DNA of 32,261 nucleotides from Pseudomonadota bacterium (lineage in GTDB: Bacteria; Pseudomonadota; Gammaproteobacteria; Burkholderiales; Burkholderiaceae_C). The translations under genes and the position numbers were made by a program. Location: NCBI GenBank assembly GCA_018240325.1, contig JAFEFZ010000088.1:1-32261 (forward strand), in the 5' to 3' direction. Every line of letters begins with the position of its first letter. The stretch's first letter is position 1. Shown piece by piece: positions 7,634-15,897 of the stretch. Below the pieces are notes generated by a model. It was not told where the DNA came from, searched no databases, and saw only the letters and a program-made list of their open reading frames with translations.

Positions 7634-10369
7634 ATGACCTCCGGCGCCCTGGTCGTCGCCGTCGCCTTCGCCTACCTGTCGCTGCTGTTCGCGGTGGCGA
7701 GCTTCGGCGACCGGCGCGCCGCCGCCGGCCGCTCGATCATCGCCAACCCCTGGGTCTACGCGCTGTCGATGGCGGTGTACTGCAGCGCGTGGACCTACTT
7801 CGGCAGCGTCGGCCGCGCCGCCACCGGCGGCGTGTGGTTCCTGCCGATCTACCTGGGGCCGATGCTGACGATGACGCTGGCGTGGCTGGTGCTGCGCAAG
7901 ATGATCCGGATCTCGCGCGCCTACCGCATCACCTCGATCGCCGACTTCGTCGCCAGCCGCTACGGCAAGAGCCCCACCGTCGCCGGCCTGGTGACGCTGA
8001 TCACGGTGGTCGGGCTGGTGCCGTACATCGCGCTGCAGCTCAAGGGCATCGAGGTCGCCTACACGCTGATGACCACGCCCGCGGGCGGTGCGGCCGCCGC
8101 GCCCGCCGCCTGGTGGCAGGACAGCACCTTCTACGTGGCGCTGGCGCTGGCCGGCTTCACCATCGTCTTCGGCGCGCGCCACCTCGACAGCGCCGAGCGC
8201 TACGAGGGCATGGTCGCGGCGATCGCCTTCGAGTCGCTGGTCAAGCTGCTGGCCTTCCTGGCGGTGGGCGCCTTCGTCGTGTGGGGCCTGTTCGACGGCC
8301 TCGCCGACCTGTTCGCGCGCGCGCAGGCCGTGCCCGAGCTGGCGCGGCTGCTCACGCTCGACCAGGGCCGGGGCTTCGCCTACCCGCAGTGGTTCGCGAT
8401 GACGATGCTGTCGGCCCTGAGCGTGATCGTGCTGCCGCGCCAGTTCCAGATGATGGTGGTCGAGAACGTCGACGAGCGCCACCTGAAGCGCGCCGCCTGG
8501 GTGTTCCCGCTGTACCTGCTGCTGATCAACCTGTTCGTGCTGCCGATCGCGCTGGCCGGGCTGCTGCACTTCGGCGGCGGCGCCAACCCCGAGGGCTTCG
8601 TGCTGACGCTGCCGCAGGCCGCGGGGCAGCACGCGCTGGCGCTGCTGGCCTTCGTCGGCGGGCTGTCGGCGGCCACCGGCATGGTCATCGTCGAGGCGAT
8701 CGCGGTGGCGACGATGGTCTGCAACGACCTGGTGATGCCGGCGCTGCTGCGCACCCGGCGCTTCCAGGCAGCGCAGGCGGCGCACGGCGGCGACTTGAGC
8801 GGCTACCTGCTGGGCATCCGGCGCAGCGCCATCGTCGCGATCCTGCTGCTGGGCTACGTGTACTACCGGCTGGCGGGGGACGCCTACGCGCTGGTGGGCA
8901 TCGGCCTGATCAGCTTCGCCGCCGTGGCGCAGTTCGCGCCGGCGATGCTCGGCGGCATGTACTGGAAGGGCGGCACGCGCGCCGGCGCGCTCGCCGGCAT
9001 GGGAGCCGGCTTCACGCTGTGGATCTACACGCTGCTGCTGCCGTCCTTCGCCAAGTCGGGCTGGCTGGGGCCGGATTTCCTCGAGCACGGCGTCTTCGGC
9101 ATCGACCTGCTCAAGCCCGAGCAACTGTTCGGCCTGAAGGGGCTGGACTACCTGACCCATTCGCTGTTCTGGAGCCTGCTGGCGAATGTCGCGCTGTACG
9201 CCGGCGTGTCGCTGGCGCGCCCGCCGGCGGCGCGCGAAACCAGCCAGGCACTGCTGTTCGTCGACGTCTTCCGCCGCACCGCCAGCACCGGCCCGGTGTT
9301 CTGGCGCGGGCGCGCGCGCGTGGCCGACCTGCTGCCGCTGCTCGGCCGCTTCCTCGGGCTGGAGCGCGCGCGCGCGCTGTTCGACGAACACGCGCGCGAA
9401 CGCGGCCTGAAGCACCGCGACGCGCTGCCGCCCGATGCACGCCTGGTGCAGTTCGTCGAGACCCAGCTGGCCGGCGCGATCGGCAGCGCGTCGGCGCGCA
9501 CGATGGTGGCCTCGGTGGTCGAGGAGGAATCGCTGGGGCTGGACGACGTGATGCGCATCCTCGACGAGGCCTCGCAGATCCGCGCCTATTCGCGCCAGCT
9601 CGAGCAGGTCACCGGCGAATTGAAGCGCGCCAACGAGCAGTTGAAGAGCCTGGACAAGCTCAAGGACGATTTCATGTCGTCGGTCACGCACGAGCTGCGC
9701 ACGCCGCTGACTTCGATCCGTGCGCTCACCGAGCTGATGCGCGACGACCCCGAGATGCCCGCCGAGCAGCGCCAGGAGTTCCTGGGCATCGTCGTCGCCG
9801 AGACCGAGCGCCTGAGCCGCCTGGTCAACCAGGTGCTGGACATGGCCAAGATCGAGTCGGGCAACGCCGAGTGGCGGGCCGCCGACGTCGACCTGAAGGC
9901 GCTGGTCGAGCATGCGGCCCTGACCACGCGCGAGATGTTCCGCGAGCGCCGCGCGGCGCTGGAGCTCGCGCTGCCGCCCCACGTGCCGACGATCCGCGCC
10001 GACCCCGACCGGCTGACGCAGGTGCTGCTGAACCTGCTGAGCAACGCCGCCAAGTTCCTGCCGGCCGAAGGCGGGCGCGTGCAGCTGCGCCTGCAGGCCG
10101 GCGCCGATGTGCTGCGCGTCGAGGTGCAGGACAACGGCCCGGGCGTGCCGCCCGAGCAGCGCGCGCTGATCTTCGAGAAGTTTCGCCAGGGCGGCGACGC
10201 GCTCAACCGGCCGCAGGGCACCGGGCTGGGCTTGCCGATCAGCCGCCAGATCGTCGAACATTTCGGCGGGCGCATGGGGCTGCGCGATGACAGTGCGCAT
10301 GGCGCATGCTTCTGGTTCGAACTACCCTTGCACGCGGCCGCCGCGGCAGACGCAGGAGAGCACCGATGA
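7634..10369 (+). CDS. Histidine kinase with sodium:solute symporter sensor domain (CbrA/CrbS type)
   Basis: The 911-aa membrane protein has about 13 helices of a sodium:solute symporter domain (about residues 1-525), then a STAC linker (about 535-640, SQALLFVDVFRRTAS...), a short coiled coil and a complete kinase core. The H-box is SVTHELRTPLTSIR with His686; the N-box is DRLTQVLLNLLSNAAKF; the G-boxes are DNGPGVP and GTGLGLPISRQIVEHFGG. There is no PAS domain. CbrA and CrbS of this type control carbon use and acetate metabolism (acs) in gammaproteobacteria. Here actP lies 2.3 kb upstream, which supports sensing of acetate or another carboxylate, but the ligand is inferred. Its stop overlaps the next ATG by 4 bp (ATGA). 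Confidence 0.92.
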   Translation: MTSGALVVAVAFAYLSLLFAVASFGDRRAAAGRSIIANPWVYALSMAVYCSAWTYFGSVGRAATGGVWFLPIYLGPMLTMTLAWLVLRKMIRISRAYRITSIADFVASRYGKSPTVAGLVTLITVVGLVPYIALQLKGIEVAYTLMTTPAGGAAAAPAAWWQDSTFYVALALAGFTIVFGARHLDSAERYEGMVAAIAFESLVKLLAFLAVGAFVVWGLFDGLADLFARAQAVPELARLLTLDQGRGFAYPQWFAMTMLSALSVIVLPRQFQMMVVENVDERHLKRAAWVFPLYLLLINLFVLPIALAGLLHFGGGANPEGFVLTLPQAAGQHALALLAFVGGLSAATGMVIVEAIAVATMVCNDLVMPALLRTRRFQAAQAAHGGDLSGYLLGIRRSAIVAILLLGYVYYRLAGDAYALVGIGLISFAAVAQFAPAMLGGMYWKGGTRAGALAGMGAGFTLWIYTLLLPSFAKSGWLGPDFLEHGVFGIDLLKPEQLFGLKGLDYLTHSLFWSLLANVALYAGVSLARPPAARETSQALLFVDVFRRTASTGPVFWRGRARVADLLPLLGRFLGLERARALFDEHARERGLKHRDALPPDARLVQFVETQLAGAIGSASARTMVASVVEEESLGLDDVMRILDEASQIRAYSRQLEQVTGELKRANEQLKSLDKLKDDFMSSVTHELRTPLTSIRALTELMRDDPEMPAEQRQEFLGIVVAETERLSRLVNQVLDMAKIESGNAEWRAADVDLKALVEHAALTTREMFRERRAALELALPPHVPTIRADPDRLTQVLLNLLSNAAKFLPAEGGRVQLRLQAGADVLRVEVQDNGPGVPPEQRALIFEKFRQGGDALNRPQGTGLGLPISRQIVEHFGGRMGLRDDSAHGACFWFELPLHAAAAADAGEHR

Positions 10370-10737
10370 GCCACAAGATCCTGATCGCCGACGACGAGCC
10401 GAACATCGTGGTCTCGCTGAAGTACCTGCTCGAGCGCGGCGGCTACCAGGTGCTGGTGGCGCGCGACGGCCAGGAGGCGATCGACGCGATCCGGCGCGAG
10501 CGCCCGGCGCTGGTGCTGCTCGACGTGATGATGCCGAAGAAGAGCGGCCACGAGGTCTGCGCCGAGCTGCGCGCCGACGAGGCGGTGCGCGACACGCTGG
10601 TGCTGATGCTCAGCGCCAAGGGCCGCGACACCGACATCGACAAGGGCCTGGGGGTGGGCGCCGACGCCTACATGACCAAGCCCTTCTCCACCAAGGAACT
10701 GGCGGCCAAGGTCGCCGAGATGCTGGGCGCAGCGTGA
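10366..10737 (+). CDS. Stand-alone receiver-domain response regulator
   Basis: The 123-aa protein is a single CheY-like receiver and nothing else. The acidic pocket is Asp9-Asp10, the phosphorylation site Asp53 (LVLLDVMMPKKSG), and the conserved Ser83 and Lys105 (TKPFS) are present. ATG 10366 lies within the end of the kinase gene (ATGA overlap) and has AGGAGAG at 10354-10360. The gene order makes it the partner of the symporter-domain kinase. CbrB and CrbR, the usual partners, carry DNA-binding domains; this protein has none. It must act by protein contact or pass on the phosphate. The gene encoding a kinase-like exonuclease begins 13 bp downstream. Confidence 0.92.
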   Translation: MSHKILIADDEPNIVVSLKYLLERGGYQVLVARDGQEAIDAIRRERPALVLLDVMMPKKSGHEVCAELRADEAVRDTLVLMLSAKGRDTDIDKGLGVGADAYMTKPFSTKELAAKVAEMLGAA

Positions 10738-10750
10738 AGGCGGGCGGGCG

Positions 10751-12958
10751 TTGAAGGCGATCGACAAGGCGTTGGTGGGCGCGCTGCTCGCGCCCGGGCT
10801 GCTGCTGGCGCTGTTCGGCCTGGGCGGCGGCGCGTGGCTGTGGGCCACGCTCGAGCCGGCCGAGCGCGCGGTGCTCGCGCAGGTGCTGGCCACGCGCGGC
10901 ATGCTGCTGGTGCTGGTGGGGCTGGCGCTGTGGGGGCTGGCCGCCTGGGCCGTGAGCCGGCTGCACGCGCGCCACGTGGCCGCTGCCGGCCGGCTGCTCG
11001 AGCAGGTGCGCGCGCGTGCCGGCGGCGACATCGCCCAGCCGATCGAGCCCGCCGGCTCGGCGGCGCTGCGCGGCATCGGCGCCGCGGTGGACGAGCTCGT
11101 GCAGCAGCGCGCCGGCCTGCGCGGCGAGATGGCCGCCAAGGTGGCCGAGGCCGCGCGCCACATCGACCAGGAGCGCCAGCGGCTGGCCGCGCTGATGGCC
11201 GAGCTGACGCAGGCGGTGGTGGTGTGCAACCTGGACGGCCGCATCCTGCTGTACAACCAGCGCGCACGCGCGCAGTTCCGGTTGCTGTCGAGCGCGCCCG
11301 AGGTCGCGGCCGGCGCCGAGCTGATCGGCCTGGGGCGCTCGATCTACGCGGTGTTCGAGCGCCGCCTGGTGGCGCACGCGCTCGAGAACATCCAGCAGCG
11401 GCTGCAGCGCGGCGCCACGCACCCGACCGCGCAGTTCGTCACCAGCACCCGCGCCGGCCAGTTGCTGCGCGCGCTGATGACGCCGGTGCGCGCCGCCGAA
11501 GGCGGCGAATCGGCGGACGAAGCCGGCTCGGGCCCGGAGCTGCACGGCTTCGTGCTGATGCTCGACAACATCACGCGCGAGTTCGAGCAGGATTCGGCGC
11601 GCGACGCGCTGCTGCACGCCTTCACCGAAGGCACGCGCGGCTCGCTGGGCAACCTGCAGGCGGCGGTGGAGATGCTCGAGATGCCCGACATCGACGCCGA
11701 GATGCGCGAGCGCTTCCAGGCGGTGATCCGCGACGAGGTGCACCAGATGGGCGCGCGCGTGCAGGAGCTGGCCACGCGCGGCGCGCAGGACCTGCGCACG
11801 CGCTGGCCGCTGGAGGACATGCTCGGCGCCGACCTGCTGAGCGCCGCGCAGCGCCGCATCGAGGCGCTGGGCCTGCGCGTCGCGGCCGACGCGGTCGACC
11901 GCACGCTGTGGCTCAAGGTGGACAGCTTCTCGCTGCTGATGGCGCTGACCAGCCTGGCGGCGCGGCTGCACGGCGAGTACGACATCCAGCGCATCGAGCT
12001 GCGCCTGGCGCCGGCCGGCACCGCCGGTGACGCCAAGGCCGCGGCGCGCGCGCACCTGGACCTGCTGTGGGTCGGTCCGGCGATGAGCACCGAGACGGTG
12101 ATCGGCTGGGAGACCGAGCCGATGCGCGTGGGCGCCGACACCAGCCCGCTGTCGGTGCGCGACGTGGTGCAGCGCCACGGCGCCGAGGTCTGGTTCGAGC
12201 GCGAGCGCCTGCGCCATGCGGCCTTCTTCCGCTTCCTGCTGCCGCTGGCCGGCGCGCAGCCGGCGCTGGACGCCGACACCTTCGTGCGCAGCGACAGCCG
12301 CCCCGAGTACTACGACTTCGACCTGTTCGCGCAGACCGAGTCGAGCCGCGCGCTCGACGAGCGGCCGCTCGCCGAGCTGAGCTGCACCGTGTTCGACACC
12401 GAGACCACGGGGCTGAACCCGTCGCAGGGCGACGAGATCATCCAGATCGGCGCGACCCGCATCGTCGCCGGCAAGCTGCGCCGGCAGGAGAGCTTCGACC
12501 AGCTGGTCGACCCGCAGCGCGACATCCCGGCCGCCGGCATCCCGATCCACGGCATCGAGCCGTCGATGGTGCAGGGCCAGCCGACGATCGACACCGTGCT
12601 GCCCGCCTTCCACGCCTTCGCGCAGGACACGGTGCTGGTCGGCCACAACGCGGCCTTCGACATGCGCTTCCTGCAGCTGAAGGAAGAGCGCACCGGCGTG
12701 CGCTTCGACCAGCCGGTGCTGGACACGCTGCTGCTGGCCGCGGTGGTGCAGCCGAACCAGGAATCGCACGGGCTCGAGGCGATCGCCGAGCGCCTGGGCG
12801 TGACCGTGATCGGCCGCCACACGGCGCTGGGCGACGCGATCGTCACCGCCGAGGTGTTCCTGAAGCTGATCCCGCTGCTGCAGGCGCAGGGCATCCACAC
12901 GCTGGGCCAGGCGCGCGAGGCGGCGCAGAAGACGCTGTACGCGCGGCTGAACTACTGA
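10751..12958 (+). CDS. Membrane pseudo-histidine-kinase fused to DnaQ-type 3'-5' exonuclease
   Basis: The 735-aa protein has two N-terminal helices (about 10-32 and 50-68), a HAMP/coil segment (70-150), a PAS-like segment (150-250), a kinase-like body (272-500) and a DEDDh exonuclease (543-710). In the body, THELRTPL of true kinases is replaced by TEGTRGSL (292-299), so the phospho-His is Glu293. The N-box asparagines are Ser401 and Arg405, and the glycines of the G2 box are lost in SPLSVRDVVQRHG. The exonuclease has all five catalytic residues: Asp549 and Glu551 (FDTETTGL), Asp637 (GHNAAFDMRFL), His690 and Asp695 (HTALGDA). It probably cuts nucleic acid or nucleotides under membrane or receiver control. 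The start is TTG 10751 with GAAGG upstream; a later start at Met51 is possible. Confidence 0.85.
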   Translation: MKAIDKALVGALLAPGLLLALFGLGGGAWLWATLEPAERAVLAQVLATRGMLLVLVGLALWGLAAWAVSRLHARHVAAAGRLLEQVRARAGGDIAQPIEPAGSAALRGIGAAVDELVQQRAGLRGEMAAKVAEAARHIDQERQRLAALMAELTQAVVVCNLDGRILLYNQRARAQFRLLSSAPEVAAGAELIGLGRSIYAVFERRLVAHALENIQQRLQRGATHPTAQFVTSTRAGQLLRALMTPVRAAEGGESADEAGSGPELHGFVLMLDNITREFEQDSARDALLHAFTEGTRGSLGNLQAAVEMLEMPDIDAEMRERFQAVIRDEVHQMGARVQELATRGAQDLRTRWPLEDMLGADLLSAAQRRIEALGLRVAADAVDRTLWLKVDSFSLLMALTSLAARLHGEYDIQRIELRLAPAGTAGDAKAAARAHLDLLWVGPAMSTETVIGWETEPMRVGADTSPLSVRDVVQRHGAEVWFERERLRHAAFFRFLLPLAGAQPALDADTFVRSDSRPEYYDFDLFAQTESSRALDERPLAELSCTVFDTETTGLNPSQGDEIIQIGATRIVAGKLRRQESFDQLVDPQRDIPAAGIPIHGIEPSMVQGQPTIDTVLPAFHAFAQDTVLVGHNAAFDMRFLQLKEERTGVRFDQPVLDTLLLAAVVQPNQESHGLEAIAERLGVTVIGRHTALGDAIVTAEVFLKLIPLLQAQGIHTLGQAREAAQKTLYARLNY

Positions 12959-13051
12959 TCGCCGCCGCGGCCCGCGTGCGCCGGGGCCGCCGCCCGCCAC
13001 GCACCGCCGCAGCCGGCACGGCCGCGCGGCCGCCGCTGCCGCCGCGGTCGA

Positions 13052-13690
13052 TCAGCCCTGCCCGACCACGATCACGTGCAGGAAGCCGGGCCCGTGCGCG
13101 CCGCGCACGTAGCTGCCCTCGATGTCGGTGGTGCCACTGGGGCCGGTGATCAGGATCGCGTTGCGCGGCACGGCGCCCGCGGCCAGGCGCTCGGCGTAGT
13201 CTTCCAGATAGGGCACGAGCGTCGCCGCGCGCAGCACCACCACGTGGTGCAGCGCCAGGAAGGACAGCAGGATCGGCGTGCGCGGCCCGGAATGCACGAT
13301 CAGCGAGCCGCTTTCGGCGATGCCGCCTTCGGCCAGGCCCAGGGCCACCGGCTCGTCGGGCGCCGGCGTGTCGTGATGCTCGATGCCGCTCCAGTCGAGC
13401 GCGGCGAATTCGGCCGCCGGCTGGATCGCGACCGACGGCTGCAGCCCATGCGCCTGCAGGTAGCGGCGCAGCGCCTGCGGCACCTCGGCCAGCGCGGCGA
13501 CGCGCTCCAGCGTGGTGCCCAGCGCCGCCGCCTTGGCCTCGAAGGCCTCGGAAAGCGTGGCGCCGGCCAGCGCCGGGCGCGCGGCGCCGGCATCGGCCAG
13601 CAGCGCCGCGGCCTCGGCGGCGACGGCTGCTGCCGGGCGCGGCGGCGCCGCGGCGCGCACGGCGGCGAGGATGCGGTCGCGGGCCTTCAT
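13052..13690 (-). CDS. lutC: Lactate utilization protein C (LutC/LldG)
   Basis: The 212-aa protein is the third part of the LutABC complex that oxidises L-lactate to pyruvate in the cytoplasm with Fe-S centres. It has an Ala-rich N-terminus and the LutC/YkgG core with LGLAEGGIAESGSLIVHSGPR, LSFLALHHVVVL and AILITGPSGTTDIEGSYVRGAHGP. ATG 13690 overlaps the lutB stop by 4 bp (ATGA) and has AAGGGG upstream. The gene ends the operon and converges with the exonuclease gene, with 93 bp between the stops; that gap holds a GC palindrome (13019-13032) but no T-run terminator. Confidence 0.92.
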   Translation of the reverse strand: MKARDRILAAVRAAAPPRPAAAVAAEAAALLADAGAARPALAGATLSEAFEAKAAALGTTLERVAALAEVPQALRRYLQAHGLQPSVAIQPAAEFAALDWSGIEHHDTPAPDEPVALGLAEGGIAESGSLIVHSGPRTPILLSFLALHHVVVLRAATLVPYLEDYAERLAAGAVPRNAILITGPSGTTDIEGSYVRGAHGPGFLHVIVVGQG

Positions 13691-15111
13691 CGCGGCCCCT
13701 TCTTGTGCTGCGCGCGGTACTGCTCCATGAAGGTGCGGCCCGGCGGGCGCGGCAGGTCGCGGTACGCAGTCCAGCCGCCGGCCAGCGGCAGGCTGGCGAT
13801 CCAGCCGCCGCGGCCGAACAGCCGCAGCACGCGCACGCCGATGCGGCTGCCCAGCCGGTACAGCGCCGGGCGGCGCGCGACCTGCGCCCACACGCCCAGC
13901 CCCAGGCGCAGCGTGCCGGGCTCCAGCCGCTCGCGCCAGCTGCGCGTGCGCCACGCGCGCAGCAGCGTCGGCACCGGGATGCCGACCGGGCAGACCTCGG
14001 CGCAGCGGCCGTTCATCGTGCACGCATGCGGCAGGTCGCGCGACGCGGCCAGGCCGTCGAGCACCGGCGTCAGCACCGATCCCATCGGGCCGGGGTAGGT
14101 GCCGCCGTAGGCGTGCCCGCCGATCTGGCGGTAGACGACGCAGTGGTTCATGCAGGCGCCGCAGCGGATGCAGCGCAGCATCTCGCGGAACTCGTCGGCC
14201 AGCATGCGCGTGCGGCCGTTGTCGACCAGCACGATGTGCATCTGCTCGGGCCCGTCGGCGTCGCCGGTGCGCTTCGGGCCGCAGTGGAAGGTGGTGTACT
14301 GCGTCAGCTCGCCGCCGGTGGCCGATCGCACCAGCAGCCGCAGCAGCGCGAAGGCGTGGGCGGTCGAGGGCACGATCTTCTCGATGCCGGCGGTCACGAT
14401 GTGCACGCGCGGCGGCGTGGTGGTCAGCTCGGCGTTGCCCTCGTTGGTGACGGTGCAGGTGGCGCCGGTGTCGGCGACCAGGAAGTTGGCGCCCGAGATG
14501 CCGACGTCGGCGCTCAGGAACTTGGCACGCAACTGGCGGCGCGCGCTGCGCACCATCGTCGCCGGGTCGTCGGCCTCGGGCGGCGGATGGTGGGCGGCGT
14601 GGAACAGCTCGGCCACCTGCTCGCGCGTGCGGTGCATCGCCGGCCACACGATGTGCGACGGCGCTTCGCCGGCCAGCTGGATGATGTGCTCGGCCAGGTC
14701 GGTCTCGACGCGCTCGATGCCGGCATCGGCGAGCGCGTGCGGCAGGCCGATCTCCTCGCCCAGCATCGACTTGGAGCGCGTGACCCGCTTCGCCTTCGCC
14801 TCCAGGCAGATGCGCGTGACGATGGCGCGCGCCTCGGCGTCGTCGGCCGCCCAGTGCACCTGGGCGCCGGACGCGGCGGCGTTGCGCTCGAACATCTCCA
14901 GGTAGTGGGCGAGGTTGGCGATCACGTGGTCCTTGATCGCCTTGCCGCGTGCGCGCGCGGCTTCGAATTCGGGGAAGGCCGCGACCGCGGCGGCACGCTT
15001 GCGCTCGGCGTTGCCGGTGGTGCGATCGATGGCCAGCTTCAGCGTGCGGTCGGCCAGCGCGGCGCTGACGCGCTGCTTGAAGGGCGGCTTGGCGGCGTCG
15101 TGGGTGTGCAT
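13687..15111 (-). CDS. lutB: Lactate utilization iron-sulfur protein B (LutB/LldF)
   Basis: The 474-aa protein is the ferredoxin-like subunit of the LutABC lactate oxidation complex. The N-terminal two thirds have the LUD fold, with AKRVTRSKSMLGEEIGLPHAL, LSADVGISGANFLVADTGA and NEGNAELTTTPPRVHIV. The C-terminal part carries two cysteine clusters for [4Fe-4S] centres: CIRCGACMNHCVVY and CTMNGRCAEVCPVGIP. A DUF3390-like tail follows. ATG 15111 begins 2 bp after the lutA stop with GAGGAGG about 8 bases upstream. The frame stays open to 15636 without meaning. Length matches the family. Confidence 0.94.
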   Translation of the reverse strand: MHTHDAAKPPFKQRVSAALADRTLKLAIDRTTGNAERKRAAAVAAFPEFEAARARGKAIKDHVIANLAHYLEMFERNAAASGAQVHWAADDAEARAIVTRICLEAKAKRVTRSKSMLGEEIGLPHALADAGIERVETDLAEHIIQLAGEAPSHIVWPAMHRTREQVAELFHAAHHPPPEADDPATMVRSARRQLRAKFLSADVGISGANFLVADTGATCTVTNEGNAELTTTPPRVHIVTAGIEKIVPSTAHAFALLRLLVRSATGGELTQYTTFHCGPKRTGDADGPEQMHIVLVDNGRTRMLADEFREMLRCIRCGACMNHCVVYRQIGGHAYGGTYPGPMGSVLTPVLDGLAASRDLPHACTMNGRCAEVCPVGIPVPTLLRAWRTRSWRERLEPGTLRLGLGVWAQVARRPALYRLGSRIGVRVLRLFGRGGWIASLPLAGGWTAYRDLPRPPGRTFMEQYRAQHKKGPR

Positions 15112-15113
15112 CT

Positions 15114-15887
15114 TCAGCCCTCCTCGCCGATGGCCGGCTCGCCGGCGCCGGCACGGCCGGCCAGCACCTCGATGGTGTGGAAGCAGCGCGTCTTCGCGCC
15201 GCGGCGGTGCAGCTTGCCGGCCATGTTCATCAGGCAGCCCAGGTCGCCGGCCAGCAGCAGATCGGCGCCGGTCTTCTCGATCGCCTCGGCCTTCTCGCCG
15301 ACGATGGCGTTGGAGATGTCCGAGTACTTGACGCAGAAGGTGCCGCCGAAGCCGCAGCAGACGTCGTTGCCTTCGAGCGCGCGCAGCTGCAGCCCCTCGA
15401 CCTGCGCGAGCAGCCGGCGCGGCTGCGCCGCCACGCCCAGCTCGCGCAGGCCGGCGCAGCTGTCGTGGTAGGTGGCCGAGGCATCCAGGCGCCGGCCCCG
15501 GGGCTCGAAGCGCATCACGTCGGCCAGGAAGCTGGTGATCTCGTGCGTCTTCGCGGCCATCGCCCGGGCGCGCGCGGCCCAGGCCGGGTCGTCGGCCAGC
15601 AGCTCGGGGTAGGCGTGCACCATCGTGCCCGCGCACGAGCCCGAGGGCAGCACGACGTAGTCGAAGCCCTCGAAGGCGGCGATGGTCCGGCGCGCCAGCA
15701 CCGCCGAGTCGGCGGCGTCGCCGCTGTTCAGCGCCGGCTGGCCGCAGCAGGTCTGCGCCGGCGGCACCTCGACGCGGCAGCCGGCCTCTTCCAGCAGCCG
15801 GATCGCGGCGAAGCCGATCTGCGGGCGCATCGCGTCGACCAGGCAGGTCACGAACAGGCCGACGGTGGGGTGGGACGGAGCAGACAT
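15114..15887 (-). CDS. lutA: Lactate utilization protein A (LutA/LldE)
   Basis: The 257-aa protein is the first subunit of the LutABC lactate oxidation complex. It has two cysteine-rich CCG domains typical of heterodisulfide-reductase-like subunits: CCGQPALNSGD near residue 47 and CCGFGGTFCVKYSDIS near residue 175, with LPSGSCAGTMVHAYPEL and YHDSCAGLRELG between. These bind an Fe-S cluster and pass electrons to the quinone pool or another acceptor. ATG 15887 has TGAGGAG seven bases upstream, and that site overlaps the end of the permease gene, 10 bp away. Confidence 0.94.
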   Translation of the reverse strand: MSAPSHPTVGLFVTCLVDAMRPQIGFAAIRLLEEAGCRVEVPPAQTCCGQPALNSGDAADSAVLARRTIAAFEGFDYVVLPSGSCAGTMVHAYPELLADDPAWAARARAMAAKTHEITSFLADVMRFEPRGRRLDASATYHDSCAGLRELGVAAQPRRLLAQVEGLQLRALEGNDVCCGFGGTFCVKYSDISNAIVGEKAEAIEKTGADLLLAGDLGCLMNMAGKLHRRGAKTRCFHTIEVLAGRAGAGEPAIGEEG

Positions 15888-15897
15888 GGCGGGCTCC

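Noticed and set aside
7499-10300. 933-codon open frame on the minus strand
   Set aside because: It is the antisense shadow of the symporter-domain kinase. Its peptide is rich in His, Arg, Gln and Asp with no motif, as expected for GC-rich antisense frames.
12959-13051. Possible intrinsic terminator between the converging exonuclease and lutC genes
   Set aside because: A 14-bp GC palindrome (13019-13032) is present but no T-run follows on either strand, so I do not list it as a terminator.
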